A DNA stretch of 64,000 bases from Camellia lanceoleosa (GCA_025200525.1 CM045761.1:94836182-94900181), one strand, 5' to 3'; positions 47,792 to 60,404 are shown, counted from the first letter of the stretch. The notes: generated from the letters alone by a model not told the origin. Program-made: numbers and translations.

Positions 47792-50700
47792 CCATGTTTG
47801 TCTCCCTTTAAGTATTCTTAAAAAGTTGCTCTACAATGCTTAAAGTAATGGACCATTAGCATGCATGTTTGTATGTGTATTTCATGCCTTTGTCGCATCA
47901 TTTTGGCCACTGATTTGGACCTATTTGAGAGCTGTCCATTTCGGTTTAAGACCATCCCCGCATGTTGTTGCATGATTGCCTTGTATGTTGTCACATACTT
48001 GTTGCATATTTGGTAAACGGCATGTTGTAGCATGCTAGTTCAATTGTGCCTTGTTGTGTACTTGGTCCATGACATGTTGTTGCATGCTTAAGTTGTAATG
48101 CATTTGGCATGCATTCTCTTTTTTTTTTAGTTGCTTAACATGTCGTTACATGTTTGCCTCACATGTTGTTATATGCTTGAATGTTGTTACATGCCTTGCA
48201 TATTTGCATGCTTAAGTCGCATTTTGCATTCTTGTTAGCTTGCATTTTTTCATATGCTTGATATGTTGTCACATATTCTTGCATGTTTGGATGCACGTTA
48301 GGTAACGTTACATTGCATTTAGCATGCTTAGCCTTGTATGGCATTGTCATTAACATGCTCATGTTGCACTAGTTTTGCTTGCATGTTCACATCCCTTACC
48401 TCTTGATAAACCATGATAGAGGTTAGGGTCCTTCATGTGTTTTGTGTGCATTTCATTTGACATTAAAATGCACACTTGGCTCCTTTGGCCATCATGCATT
48501 GAAATGCGTGATTGATGGCCCGAGGGTCGAGAACCATACTCCTTTGAGTCTCAAACATGATAAAGAGGGTGGTGGTGCAAACATTGCCTTGAAAATGCAT
48601 TGCCATGCTCTGTCTGTCCTCTGTTGCAGCAAAAATAAGATTCTGCAGGAATAGATGGCCGGTCGGCCATCTTCAGTGCCGACCGGCTATGCATTGTTGG
48701 CCGAGAGCCCCATTTTTGGTCGATGACCAGTTCCCCTTGGCCGGTGACCTCCCACAGCACCCAAAAGGTGGTTCAGAAGCATCCTTGGAACTTGTGCAGT
48801 TTTCAGAGGTGCAGAGCAGTGCAAATAGAGGCAACATGACATGGAGATGGATTTCCGAGCAGAGCTGAGCATGCATACATTTGTCCCTCTTCCCGAGGCC
48901 TCTTTACTGCTTTAGTAACTTAATTAATTTGTTTAATTAGTTAAGTGTTGTGTAATAATTAATTAGCTTGTAGTTAGTTAATTTGTATTATTCTTTTGGT
49001 CCCTCTGTCAAGAGAGGCGCAATTGGGTAATAAGCGTGCGTGTGTGCGATGCATGTCTTCCAAACCTCCATTTCTTTCACCCTTTTACTTAACCGCTTAC
49101 AATGGTTAGTTCTAGGGCAAGTTTCAATTAGCATCCTTATGCTATGCATGTTTGCATCATTCATCTGTATTGCATGCATCGGGCTCGACACATCATACTA
49201 ACTGCGTTGTATTTGAATTCCAAATTGAATACATGTATCGAATTGTCGCATCTCATATGCCATTTTTAGATTAGCCGAGCCTATTCTAGTTGCATTTTGT
49301 ATGTGTTGCATTAGCCATCTTAACATAGACTTGGATCATACATTGATTACTAACATGTTCCTTGTTTTGGTTCGGAGTACACTGTGAGTGTTTATGCTTT
49401 AGCATCTTGCATGTATGTAAGTGTTAAGATGACAGCATGCTTGCCATGAGGCTAATTGCTTATGTGATATAACTGGCTGAATGCTTGTGGGTGAAGGTTG
49501 GATTACTTGAATTGGGACAATTCATTGAAATCCGCATTTTAGCCTACTTGCGAGTAGCAAACTTCAAACTATTTCCAAACAAACGAATATGCGATGCTTT
49601 ATTCCAAATTAGGCGATCTAGTCTATACTTGTGTGTTGTGCGCATCACATAGTAATTCTAGCTAATAACAGGAATAAGAACGCATGTGTTTTCAAAAACA
49701 AGATATCATGCTTAGTACAGGCCAATCTTCGGATCGGGTTAGCGGGGGTGCTCATAGATGACCCTTCCCAATCGTACCCAAGTTCCCGAGCCGAGGCAAC
49801 TTTGGTGATGACGGACACGTGGCCTTAGGCAATGAGTCAGGGTTTCCTAAATTCCCCCAAAATAAAATATTTAGGTGGCGACTCTGTATCTGGCAAAGCA
49901 GTCCATGTTTGGCACTTCTTTCTTAAAAATCAGTTTTCCAAAACGATTTGCCGGATTTGGACGATTTGGTGATTTATCAGTCTCACATCGCACATTGTGA
50001 GATCAGATTAAGAACCGTGACAATTTGAGTCCGAACTGTGGAAAGCATAGGCCCTCGGGGCGCGTCCACAATGACCATGAAACATGCACTGAAATCACAT
50101 AACAAATGATGCCAAATCATTCAAATAGGCCAAGCAATACATGCTAGTGGACTTGATACACAATGCTAACAAGCTAAAATGCACTATAGCTATACGAAGA
50201 ATGGCATGCATGACCAAAAGAACACAAATCAGAGCTAGAGCATGCTTAAACATGGACAAAAGCTTCTTGAAGTTAAGCCTAAAACATGCTAGAATGACAT
50301 GTTAAAGCATAATGCATGTTAGGCTATTTCATGGAAATGCACTACAAGTGCATGGAGCATGCAAGGGCCAACCAAACCAAACCTAATCGAAGGTATGAGA
50401 TGGAAAAACAACACCAAGAACATGCTGAGATGGGCTCAAAACAAGCTAGAATGACATGCCACTTCATGAAGCATACAAAGCTAGTTTATGAAATTTACAC
50501 TACAAGTGTATTAGGCATGCATGAGGTGACAAAACCAAGTAAAAAAAGTGGTATGCCACAACAAAATAACCCCAAATACATGCTAAGATATGGCCAACAT
50601 AAGCTTAACAAATATGCTCACACATGAGGCATATGAAACAAGTATACAAAATACAAGGAGAGGGGATGACCCTCTCCTATTTAGGACCCCAAAACCACTT

Positions 50701-51652
50701 TTCCACCACTAAAAATCCTCTGGATTTCAGTGGTAGAAAGGTCATGCAAAGGCTACAACAAGAGCCTAAAGGAATGGCTCAAAACAAGGCCTAACAAGGC
50801 CTAAGAGGGGATAGATCACCCCTAACAAAAAAGTGACCTTAAACAAACTTTTTAAGCATACAAAAATAGAACTTTTTCCAGTTAAGAGCTAAACTTAAAA
50901 TAGCATGCAAGTTAGGCTAAAAGCTTAAGCAAAAATGGGGGATTTAAGGGTTAGAAACTCACCCTTGAAGACCATCTCTAAAGCTACAACTCGAGCAACT
51001 TCTTTGAGCTCAAACCAGTCCAGGAACACCAAAACAAACCTCAAGAAGCCTCAATAACGCAAGGATGGTGCTTGAGTGTGTGTTTGTGTACAAAAGTGAG
51101 ACAAAATGACACTTTTAAGGCACAAAACAAGAACAAAAGAGAGATATTGATACAAATGTATATGTATAACTCAAACCACAAATTTTTGAACCTTTTGTAA
51201 GGGAGGAGGAGCCTCTCCTTATATAGAGGAAAGCAATGCAAAGCTTGTTAAACAAGCTTGAAAAGGGTTTCATCGTGTATGGAGGAGGGATGAGTGAAAA
51301 CCAGCTGGCTGAAAAGATCTGGCATGAAATCTATTGAGACAAGGTATTCTGCCGGCCATCAATGGTGGCCGGCAGTGCCTCATTGATGGCTGGCAGGGCA
51401 CATCAATGGCAGGCAAGGACAAATGCATGGCCGGCAGTGGCAAAGAGTGGCCGGTAGTGCACCATGAGAAGCATGCTGAAAGGACCAACATATGGTCCAA
51501 GAATGGGGCAGAAAGGATATAGGGTTTGGAAAGCTCAAACCTGTGACGTTCCATTGCGAAAGTCGAGTATTGGACGAGCAATCAAACTTGTAGCTAGATG
51601 TACCTGCAAGCACAACCAAGTCTTGAGGACGGTTAAAAATGGGGTGTCTATA

Positions 51653-53661
51653 ACCCTCTGTACTGCTCAACGAGCCAAGTGTACTTAACCCTGCCTGATG
51701 ATCTGTCGGTCGGCGGATGGGCTCCAAGAAGGTACGTCTAAGTTGCCTCCCACTGACCCATATCAGTATCATATGGGATCGGCCAGTCCGCCATATCGAG
51801 GCCCGTCAGCATGGAGAAGTCATACGGGGTCATCGTCATGTCGCCAGCAGCAGAGAAATGAAAGGAGTTGGTGGTGTCCCACTATCTCTCTACAAGTGCG
51901 CCCAGAAGGGTCCTGCTCGCAGGATGACGCGACAAACCCATATAGAATGGGCCAAATCCTACCTTATCCACAATGTATCGAATGACATTCGGGAGCTCCA
52001 CGTACCACTCCTTGGCAATAATCGATCCGTAAACCCATGTGAAACGGGAAGATACCTACGGGTAGAGTGAACAGATGTAATCAGTTCCCAAATTAAACTG
52101 AATGCTGTGTTATGAACTGCGTGTTCAGATTGAATAGTGTGTTATGTTATGAGCTGCGCGCAAAATTAAACCGAATGCTGTGTTATGAATTGCGTGTTCA
52201 GATTGAACAGTGTGCTATGTTATGAGCTGCATGCAAAATTAAACCAAATGATGTGTTATGAACTACATGTTCAGATTGAACAGTGTGCTATGTTATGAGC
52301 TGCGTGCAAAATTAAACTGAATGTTGTGTTATGAACTGCGTGTTCTGATTGAACAGTGTGCTATGTTATGAGCTGCATGCAAAATTAAACCGAATGCTGT
52401 GTTATGAACTGTGTGTTCAGATTGAACAATGTGTTATGTTATGAGCTGCGTGCAAAATTAAACCGAATGTTGTGTTATGAACTGTGTGTTCAGATTGAAC
52501 AGTGTGCTATGTTATGAGTTGTGTGCAAAATTAAACCGAAAACTGCATTACGGACTGTGTGCTCAGATTGAGCAAAAAACTAAAAACTACGTTAGAACTG
52601 TGTTCAGATTGAGCCAAAAAAAAACGTTATGGACTGTGTGTTCAGATTGAGCAAAAAAAAAAAAACTGCATTAGAACTGTGTTCAGATTGAGCAAAAAAA
52701 AAAACATTATGGACTGTGTGTTCAGATTGAGCAAAAAAAAAAAAAAAAACCGCGTTATGGACTGTGTGTTCAGAATGAGCAAAAACTGCGTTATGAACTA
52801 TGTGTTCAGATTGAGCAAAAATTACGTTATGGACTGCGTGTTCAAATTGAGCAAAAAACTGCGTTATCGACTGTGTGTTTAGATTGAGCAAAAAACTACG
52901 TTATGAACTGTGTGTTTAGATTGAGCAAAAACTGCATTATGAACTGTGTGTTCAGATTGAGCAGAAAACTGTGTTATGAGCTGTGTGCCCAAATAAGCTG
53001 TGTGTCCAAATGAGCCGTGTGCCCAAAATGAGCTGTGTGCCCAAATGAGCTGTGTGCCCAAATGAGCTGTGTGCCCAAAATAAGCTATGTGCCCAAACGA
53101 GCTGTGTGCCCAAAAGTGCTGCGTGCAAAATGAACAAAATTTTTTGTTAAGAGCTGCGTGCAAAGTGAACAAAATTTTCTATTGTGAGCTGCGTGCAAAG
53201 TGAACAAAGTTTTGTGTCGTGAGCTATGTGCCAAGTGAGCAATGTGTTACGTTGAGAGCTGTGTGCCAAGTGAGCAATGTGTTATGTTGAGAGCTGTGTG
53301 CCCTTATGAATCGGATGTTGTGTGAAATTTGTGTTCAAGAATGAGCAGAACTACTATGTATGTAAATGTGTTCAGAACGAGCAGATGCAATACATAGTAA
53401 AAAGCATGATAAATGCAAAAATGAAGTACGTACCTCTCGTGCATGATGAGATAGATGATACTTAGGCTCCCGTAGCAATAAGTCTGTTGGCGCCCGTCGC
53501 GCAAAGTCGGTAAAATGGTGGAAGGTACTCGGAGGAAGGATATGCTCCCACGGGTGATACCTCTTCGGGTCGAACGGCCGAACTCTCGGAGGCAGTGGCA
53601 TAACGTCCGGCTCGTCCTCTACTCTCGGGGAGCCTCTGCCGTATGGGATATTGTCAGCCAT
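51653..53661 (-). pseudogene. Antisense plant mobile domain (PMD) gene of element A, two exons, truncated
   Basis: Minus strand. Exon 1 is 53661-53434 (76 codons, starts MADNIPYGRGSP) and ends at a strong donor GAG|GTACGT. Exon 2 is 52055-51653 after the acceptor CCCGTAG, in phase 0. Exon 2 reads GFGPFYMGLSRHPASRTLLG, then WDTTNSFHF, MTMTPYDFSMLTGL and WPIPYD, the conserved core of the aminotransferase-like plant mobile domain (PF10536 family), then YLLGAHPP and KYTWLVEQY. PMD proteins occur in host genes for silencing and meristem maintenance and as captured ORFs in retrotransposons. Two TAG codons (in ER*WDTT and EAT*TYL) and the cut by LTR E at 51652 inactivate it. The 1378-bp intron holds the tandem array. 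It is antisense to element A. Confidence 0.75.
52095..53330 (+). repeat. Compound tandem array inside the PMD intron
   Basis: Three zones with a shared core (gagctg-gtgtgc-caaa/ttca). 52101-52540: 73-bp units starting at 52101, 52174 and onward, about six copies (aatgctgtgttatgaactgc). 52550-52975: units of about 36-65 bp with 'ggactgtgtgttcagattga' and variable A-runs. 52976-53120: about 20-bp units 'gagctgtgtgcccaaat', about seven copies. 53120-53330: longer, more diverged units with 'gagctgcgtgcaaagtgaac'. Frames through it are repeat artefacts. Confidence 0.85.
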
Positions 53662-54445
53662 CTGAAAAGAGATGCAAAAATGAGCAAAAATGAGCGGAAT
53701 GAGCCAAAATTCCAAAAAGTCAACAAAAGTCAAGTCTTGGGAAAAGAAAAAGTCAACAAAAGTCAACGCCCGGGAAAAGGTGCCAAATTTCGAGACAAAC
53801 ATACCTCAAGTGGTAAAAATGGAGAAAGAAGCTCCGAAAACAAATTCTAATCGGTTCAAAACGAAGAGAATCGAAAGTTTTCGCGAAACAACTTCACGTG
53901 GGGTGTTGGCAAACGCATATAAAGTGTAGATCTAAGAGAGAAAAGAGTCTAGGAAGGAAGAGAAGTTGATTTCGGCCTTGGAGGTGTGATGAAAAGTGAT
54001 TTGGAGTTGTGTACTTAAAGATCCGGCCTTAAAAAGACAAAACTGTCCCTGTTTTCATAAACTGATCAATCGACCAGTTTTTCTAGCTGGCCGACCACTT
54101 AAGTGGTCAACAACTAGTTGGCCATTATCCTAGGTGGTCGGCCACCCTCCTGGGTGATCTTTAGGGCTCCATTGTTCTCCCTGTGTGTTTTGGTGATGAT
54201 TGGAGTCCTCGGCTCTCGAGAAAGTACAAGGAAAGTACACTTTTCGGCTCAGAAATGTCCCCATGGGAACTCCAAATTCAAGTCTTCGATGCGTGGCTCA
54301 TCGTTACTCGTCAAGAGCAAGGTGTATCCTTTTTGAGTACGCCATGACCCCTCCGAGAGGTAAATCGGAGGTTCCGGTTAAATTGGCCTCATTAAGGCTT
54401 GTGTTTCTTTAATCGGCTTTTGTTTTAAACATGCTTTTGAAGTTG
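53662..54445. other. Upstream region of the antisense PMD gene
   Basis: Probable promoter and leader of the PMD gene on the minus strand. It includes a CT-rich leader (minus strand of 53940-53990) and a GGTCGGC/GCCGACC group at 54085-54145 like that of the LTRs. No clear protein frame. Confidence 0.4.
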
Positions 54446-54785
54446 CACTAAAATGCATTTGTTATGCTCATTTTGCTCGCATTTTTATGCACCTTCTCCT
54501 CGCATTTTTATGCATTTCACCCGTGTTGTCACGCACACTTAGGTTGCATTGTTATGCACACCACTTTCCTCGTATTGTCATGCACACTCCTCGCATTGTT
54601 ATGCACACTACTCGTTGCATTGTTATGCACTCTACTTGCGTTGTCGCATATGTTTTACTTGCATTGTTATGCGCACTTCGGTTACTTTGTTATGCACCCG
54701 TACTTTGCTTGCGCTGTCATGCACTTTTCACTTACATTGCTATGCACCTTTCCATCGGCATTGTGTATGCACGCGTTTATCTCAC
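54446..54785 (+). repeat. Degenerate minisatellite, GCATTGTTATGCAC-type units
   Basis: Around twelve diverged units of about 22-30 bp, each with 'gcattgttatgcac' or a close variant. The three overlapping frames are repeat products, not proteins. Confidence 0.75.
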
Positions 54786-55225
54786 ATTGGAATTGTACCA
54801 TATTGTAACTTTGAACATGAGTTACTACTATACTATACCTATTGAGTTTTTTTCTTTTGCAGGCACGATATTGTATGTACGGTTCATTTGAGGCTGGTGT
54901 GACCAGACAGTATTATATTTACTCCGCATGAGATGTAGCGAGAATCGTATAATTCTCTTACATCCTTTCTGCATGAAATGTAGTTTGGTTTGTATTCGCA
55001 TGCTTAAACTGTTGCATTTATTGTGTATAATTGCTTCATTGCAGCTTTCTTTGCATGATCATAAGTTATGTTCGGCATTGTGCATATCATTTGCATTTTG
55101 CCCCTGCCTGCGGGCACATCTCTTTGTTATCTTGCCTATTTGTCTAAGTCTTCGGCCTTGTCAAAAATGGATCGTCTCTGGGCTTTGACATTCACTCCCG
55201 TCACTTCTTGACTTCCGAGTTCTGT
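54786..55225 (+). other. Retroelement 3' region, no gene seen
   Basis: TG-rich sequence between the minisatellite and the PPT. A 'tttttttcttttgcag' string near 54847 looks like a splice acceptor, but no coding frame follows. Confidence 0.4.
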
Positions 55226-55239
55226 CAAAGAGGGGCAAC
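55226..55239 (+). other. Polypurine tract of element A
   Basis: 'caaagaggggcaac' directly before the 3' LTR start TGTAGACACC. Primer for plus-strand DNA synthesis. Confidence 0.85.
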
Positions 55240-58200
55240 TGTAGACACCTTATTTTTGACCGACCATAAGACTCAGACGTCATCGCTTGAGCGCTAGATG
55301 ATAGTGCATATTGTGCTTGTTTCGAGTTTCTGGAGTTTCAGCTGAGTGCCTTGCCTCTGGGCATCTGAACTCTTTGTGCTTTGGCTCGGTTTGTGGACCG
55401 AACCTTGTTTTCCTTCCCTGGAGGGAGGGAGGGGTCTTGTAAACCCCCTTTTGTGGTCGTAGACCACTTTTCTTGCTTGGAGACCAGTTTCTAATTTTTA
55501 GAGCCTTCAGCTGCGCGCCTTGTCTCGGCATCGCTTAACGTTCTCTGTTTGGTTTGGTTTTTGAACCATGCCTTGTTGCCTTTGCCTGGAGGAACACTGT
55601 GGTCCGGGAGACCACGTTTGATGCCCGTAGACTAGTTTTCGAGGTTTTCGGCTGCGCGCTTTGCCTCCCGAACTTTCGTCTTGCATCCTTTTTTGTTTGT
55701 TTTTGGTACAAACCTTGTTTTCTTTGTTTGGAAGGTGGTACAAGGGTGGGAGACCAGTTCTTCCCCGTGCAGAACACTTTTCTTCCCATCAGCCACTAGT
55801 TTTCTTGGTCTGATAACTGGTTTTCCTGGTCTTTGGGCCACCTTTTCTGGTCGGCCACCACACCACTGCATTGTTTTCATGCTGTAGACCCTCTCCAGCC
55901 ATGGCCGACCAGTTTATTTCTTGGGAGACCACTTGTGGTGGCCGGCAGAACACTTCAAGTGGTCGGCTGCTTTTTGTCACCTTTTTGGAGATATTTTCAT
56001 CCAGCTGGCACAGTTGGAGGGCACTAAAACCATCCTCCATACATGCATGGAGGGATGACCTTGAACCCTAAGCTTGTCCAACAAGCTTGAGCCTTGGTTC
56101 TCTATATAAGAGAACCCCCTCCTCCCTCCTCTAGGTTCAGATTTTGTGCCTTAAGATATACATACACATCTTTATATTTATCTTGCTATTGTTCTTCATT
56201 TTTGTGCCTTAAAGTGTAGTTTTATCATACTTTAACACACAAACACACACTCAAACACCATCCTTTTGTTGCTGAGGTGCATAGGAGCTGGTTTTGGTGT
56301 TGTTGGACTAGTTTGAGCTCAAAGAAGTTGCTGGAGTTGCAGCTTTAAAGGTGTTCTTCAAGGGTGAGTCAACTAGCCCTTTAACCCTTTATTTTGCTTA
56401 AGCTTTTGGACCTATTTGCATGCTGATTTAAGCTTAACTTCCTACTGCCAAAAGTTCTATTTTTCAGACCTTAAAATATTTGTTTAAGGTCACTTTTTTG
56501 TTGGGGGTGGTCTACTCCCTCTTAGGCCTTGTTAGGCCTTATTTTAAGCCATCCCTTTTGGCTCTTGTTCTAGCATTTGCATGACCTTTCTACCACTGAA
56601 ATACAAAGGATTTTCAGTGGTGGAAAGGTGGTTTTGGGGTCTCAAATAGGATAGGGTCATCCCCTCTCCTTGTGTCTTGTATACTTGCCATATATGCCTC
56701 ATGTTTGAGCATGTTTATTAAGCTTGTGTTGGCTTGTTCTTAGCATGTATTTGGGGTTATTTTGAGATGGTATGCCACTGTTTTTGGTTGTCTTGATCAT
56801 CCCTTGCATGCCTTATACACTTGTAGTGTAAATCTTACAAACTAGTATTGTGTGCCTCATGTTTAAGCATGTCTTTCTAGCTTATGTTGACTCCATTTCA
56901 ACATGTTTTTGGTGATGTTTTGCCATGTCATACCTCTATTAAGGTTTGGTTTGGTCGGCCCATGCATGCTCCATGCACTTGTAGTGCATTTTCCTTCACT
57001 AGCCTAATGTATACCATGCTTTAGACTATAATTCTAGCATGTTTTTGGCTTAACTCTAAGAAGCTTTTGTCCATGTGTTAGCATGCTTAAGCTCTGATTT
57101 GTGTTGTTTTGGTCATGTATTCCATGCTTTGTATAGCTATAGTGCAGTCTAGCTTGTTAGCTTTGTGTATCAAGTCCACTAGCATACATTGCTTGGCCTA
57201 TTTAAATGATTTGGCATCATTTGTTATGTGATTTTAGTTCATGTTTCATGGTCATACACTTGCACCTTTCACTTATTTAATGCGTTGAAGGGTTGGTCCT
57301 TTATGCCTTTAACATGAACCGTTGCGTATGCCTTCATGCCTAAGCTTGTGAGCTATCATTTCAATGTGTTTTTGGGCTTATTGTGCCATGATATAACTCT
57401 GATTTTTTTTGGTTAAGTCATCTCATGCTTGGTCTTGGTAGGTGTAGTGTAATCCACCTTATTTGCCTTGCATGATCCATGCCTCATGCCCTTCATGGTA
57501 GCTTGTTTTGGCTTCTTTCCATACATGTTTTAGACTCATTTTGACATGTTCTAGGACTGTTTTGGGTTGCCTTTGCCATATGCTTCATGTTTTGCATAGT
57601 TATAGTACAAATGCCTATGTTAGCTTCAAGCTTTGGGTACCATAGCATGCTTCATTCACATCATGTATATGATTTGGTATCATTCATCATGTTATTTCAG
57701 AGCATATAGGACTGCCATGTTCCTATTTCTTTCATGCTTTGAGTGCCTGTGAGTGTTATGGATTGTTGCCTAGTTTGTGGCCTAGCTTGTATGCTTGCAT
57801 GCTTGCATGCCTAGGCCTTTGAGCCCTTATCTCAGTATGTTTTGGTCTTTCTTTTGACCTACTTAAGCTCTGTCCATGATTGGTTCAATCATTTGTGCCA
57901 TGTTTTGCATGCCCTTTGTGTAGTCCCTTTAATGGCTTTGTGCCTTAGGCCCTCTTGCATGCTTTACTTGTGTTGTTTGAATGATTTGGCATCATTTCAC
58001 ACTTGATTTCAGAGCCTTTAGTGTTGTCACACTTCCATGTTTATCGCTTCTTCATCATGCTTGAGAGTTGTGTTCTTAGGCCTAGTTGATGGGCCATTAC
58101 ATTGAGCATGCATGCTTTGCATTTTGTGCCTTTGTTTTGGTATTATGGCCACTGATTTGGGTATGACTGAGGTCTATCCATTTTGGTTTAAGTCCATCGA

Positions 58201-60404
58201 GCATGTTATGTGAATATTGTTGCATTGCATCATGTTATTGCATGCTTATGTTGCCTTGCATTGTGCATGCATTAGCATTGTTTGCATGTCATTAGCTTTG
58301 TTAAATTGATCATCTTACATCGCATTGAGTATGCCATGTTATTCTTTGCATTGTCTATGCCATGTAGTTGCATTGTGTTTTGCATGCCTTGCATTGCATG
58401 TTTGCATGCTTAAGCTACATTACATGTTTGCATGCTTGAGTTGCATTGCATTTTGTTTGGATTAAGTGTTAGTCCAAAGATGAGAAAAGAGAGACGTTTC
58501 ATACTCGAAGTGATGAAACATGCTTCAATTCTCGGTCGCCGATCCTCTTGATCATACATGATAGAGGTCAAGGCTTTATCTGTTTATGTGTGCATTCATT
58601 TCACATTGAATTGTGTAATTTGGCTTCTTGGCCATCATGCATCGAGATGCATGATTGGCGCCCTGAGGGTCGAGAACTACACTCCCTTGAGCTTACGAAA
58701 TGATAGGGAGGGTGGTTGCGCACACATATCTTGCAAATACATTGCCATGCCCTTTTTTGCTCTCTGTTGTAGCAAATTGGAGAAGTACAACAACAACTGG
58801 TCGGCCAGCCAGAAAAACTAGCTGGCCGACCACTTTTTCTGGTTTGCAACAATGGAAAGTGGTCGGCCAGTGGCTCGAAGCATCTCTAGGTGGTCGGCCA
58901 TGCTCCCACAGGTCCACAAGGTGTGTTAGAAGCTTTCTGGAACTTGGTGCAAAGTTCTGAGAACAGTTGCAAATAGAGGCAAATCGGGGCATTGCGACGG
59001 ATTTCCGAACGAGGCGACTGGGCATGCGTGCATTCTTCTCCCTCTGGGGACATTGATTTATCGCTTTACTTAGCTAATTTTCTTAGCTAGTTTATGCTTT
59101 GGTTTTGTACCTAATTAGTTAATGCGTTTAACTATTCAATTTGTGTTGTAATAACTAGTTAGTTAACTTGTTAGTTAATTAGCTTCGTTTTGTACTTAAT
59201 TAGTTAGCTTGTTAGTTAGCTAGTTTTGTGATGTAATAATTAGTTTAATTAGATTAGATTAGCTAGTTAGCTTCTTATTCGGACTCTCTATTGAGAGGGC
59301 TAACCGTTGTAATAAGCGTGCGTGTGTGTGATGCATGTCTTCCAACCCCCATTTCTTTCTCCCTTTCACTTAACCACTTATGATGGTTAGTTTTAGGACA
59401 TATTTCAATTAGCATCCTTATGCTTCGCATGCGTACATCCATTCATCTGTATTGCATGCACTGGGCTCGGCGCATCATACTAACTGCATTATATTTCAAA
59501 TACACTTACTTGAATACGTGTTCAACAGCATGTTATCAAGTTGCATTTCATATGCCATCTTAGAATAGCCGAGCCTATTTTAGTTGCATCCTTGAATGTG
59601 TTGCATTAGCCATCTTAACATGAACTAGGATCATGCATGATTTCTAACTAGTTCTCTGTTTTGGCTCGGAGTACACTGTGAGTGTTTACGCTTTAGCATA
59701 CTGCATGTGTGTTAATGCTGCCATGTTTTAGCATGCTTGCCATAAGGCTAACTGCTTATTTGATATAACTGCCTGAATGCGTGTGGGTGAAGGTTGGATT
59801 GCTTGAATTGAAACAATTCATCAAATCCCTGATTTAGCCTACTTACGAGTAGCAAACTTCAAATCTTTTTTTCACAAATGAATATGCAATGTTTTGTTCC
59901 AAATTAGGTGATCTCGTCTATACTTGTATGATGTACGCATCACGTAGTAAGATTAGCTAATTAACGGGAATAAGAACACATGTGTTTTCAAAAACAACAT
60001 ATCATGCTTAGTACAGGCCGATCTTTGATTGAGCGAGCGGGGGTGCTCATTGCATGACCTTCCCCTCTCGTACCCAAGTTCTCGAGCCAAGGAAACTTTG
60101 GTGATGACGGGCATGTGGCCTTAAGCATGAGTCAGGGTTTCCTAAATTCCCCCAAAATAAAATATTTAGGTGGCGACTCTGTATCTGGCAAAGCAGTCCA
60201 TGTTTGACACTTCTTTATAAAAATCAGTTTTTCAAAACGATTTGTCGGATTTGGACTCTTTGGTGATTTATCAATCTTACATAGCAATTTGTGATATCAG
60301 ATTAAGAACTGTGACATTGAGTCCGAACTATAGTAGCTAGAGAACAAAACGGATTTCGCGCCCTTCGCAGGGCGGAGCCCGGGGAGTTCTCGAGGCCGTC
60401 TACA
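55240..60404 (+). mobile_element. 3' LTR of element A (5.2 kb)
   Basis: Starts TGTAGACACC and ends GGCCGTCTACA, followed by the GTATC duplication at 60405-60409. It aligns with the 5' LTR over its whole length with scattered substitutions. TATA box TATATAA at 56103-56109. The G-box palindrome is altered to CCTCCATACATGCATGGAGG (56034-56053), still palindromic but without CACGTG. Confidence 0.92.

Larger units (their letters stand above)
40980..50070 (+). mobile_element. Solo LTR C (parts 40980-42946 and 47797-50070)
   Basis: Starts TGTAGACAATTC and ends GCGCGTCCACA. Flanked by ATGAC at 40975-40979 and 50071-50075. About 4.24 kb once LTR D is removed. It has no internal region, so it is a solo LTR left by recombination between the two LTRs of a full element. 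It carries the 22-bp G-box palindrome (41391-41412) and a TATA box (TATAAAG at 41462). Confidence 0.9.
38302..51652 (-). mobile_element. Antisense LTR E, split by LTR C (parts 38302-40979 and 50076-51652)
   Basis: On the minus strand it starts near 51652 with a slightly mutated family start (tatagacacccc for tgtagacacccc) and ends near 38302 (ggagcacgtct). It matches LTR A along its length and keeps a TATA box (TATATAA at 51219-51225 minus) and a degenerate G-box region (about 51270). Left flank is element A pol, right flank is the antisense PMD exon, and no 5-bp duplication is found, unlike the nested C and D. It could be a recombinant between two LTR insertions. Confidence 0.75.
27901..60404 (+). 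mobile_element. Giant Tat/Ogre-like LTR retrotransposon A with nested LTRs
   Basis: Bounded by the 5-bp duplication GTATC. LTRs of about 5.19 kb (27901-33092) and 5.17 kb (55240-60404) are near-identical by eye, differing by a few percent. Order: 5' LTR, degenerate PBS, leader, gag, protease, linker to the RT domain, nested LTR E (38302-51652), antisense PMD gene with tandem array, minisatellite, PPT, 3' LTR. Total 32.5 kb; about 19 kb without the nested LTRs. RT, RNase H and integrase are missing, and gag-pro has many stops, so the element is non-autonomous and dead. LTR size, order and extra antisense ORF place it in the Tat lineage (Ogre-like). Confidence 0.9.

Noticed and set aside
52604..53172. 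Repetitive frames (for example LNTQS and HSSFG repeats) as repeat proteins
   Set aside because: They follow tandem DNA repeats in the PMD intron and exist in several frames and both strands.
52101..53330. CRISPR array
   Set aside because: Units are directly adjacent without unique spacers, in a plant nuclear retrotransposon. Ordinary tandem repeats.
54464..54891. Cys/His-rich 114-134 aa frames
   Set aside because: Three overlapping frames all arise from the GCATTGTTATGCAC minisatellite.
27901..60404. Element A as an endogenous virus or env-carrying retrovirus
   Set aside because: No envelope-like ORF is seen in sense orientation; the extra ORF is an antisense PMD. LTR, PBS and gag features fit a Tat retrotransposon.
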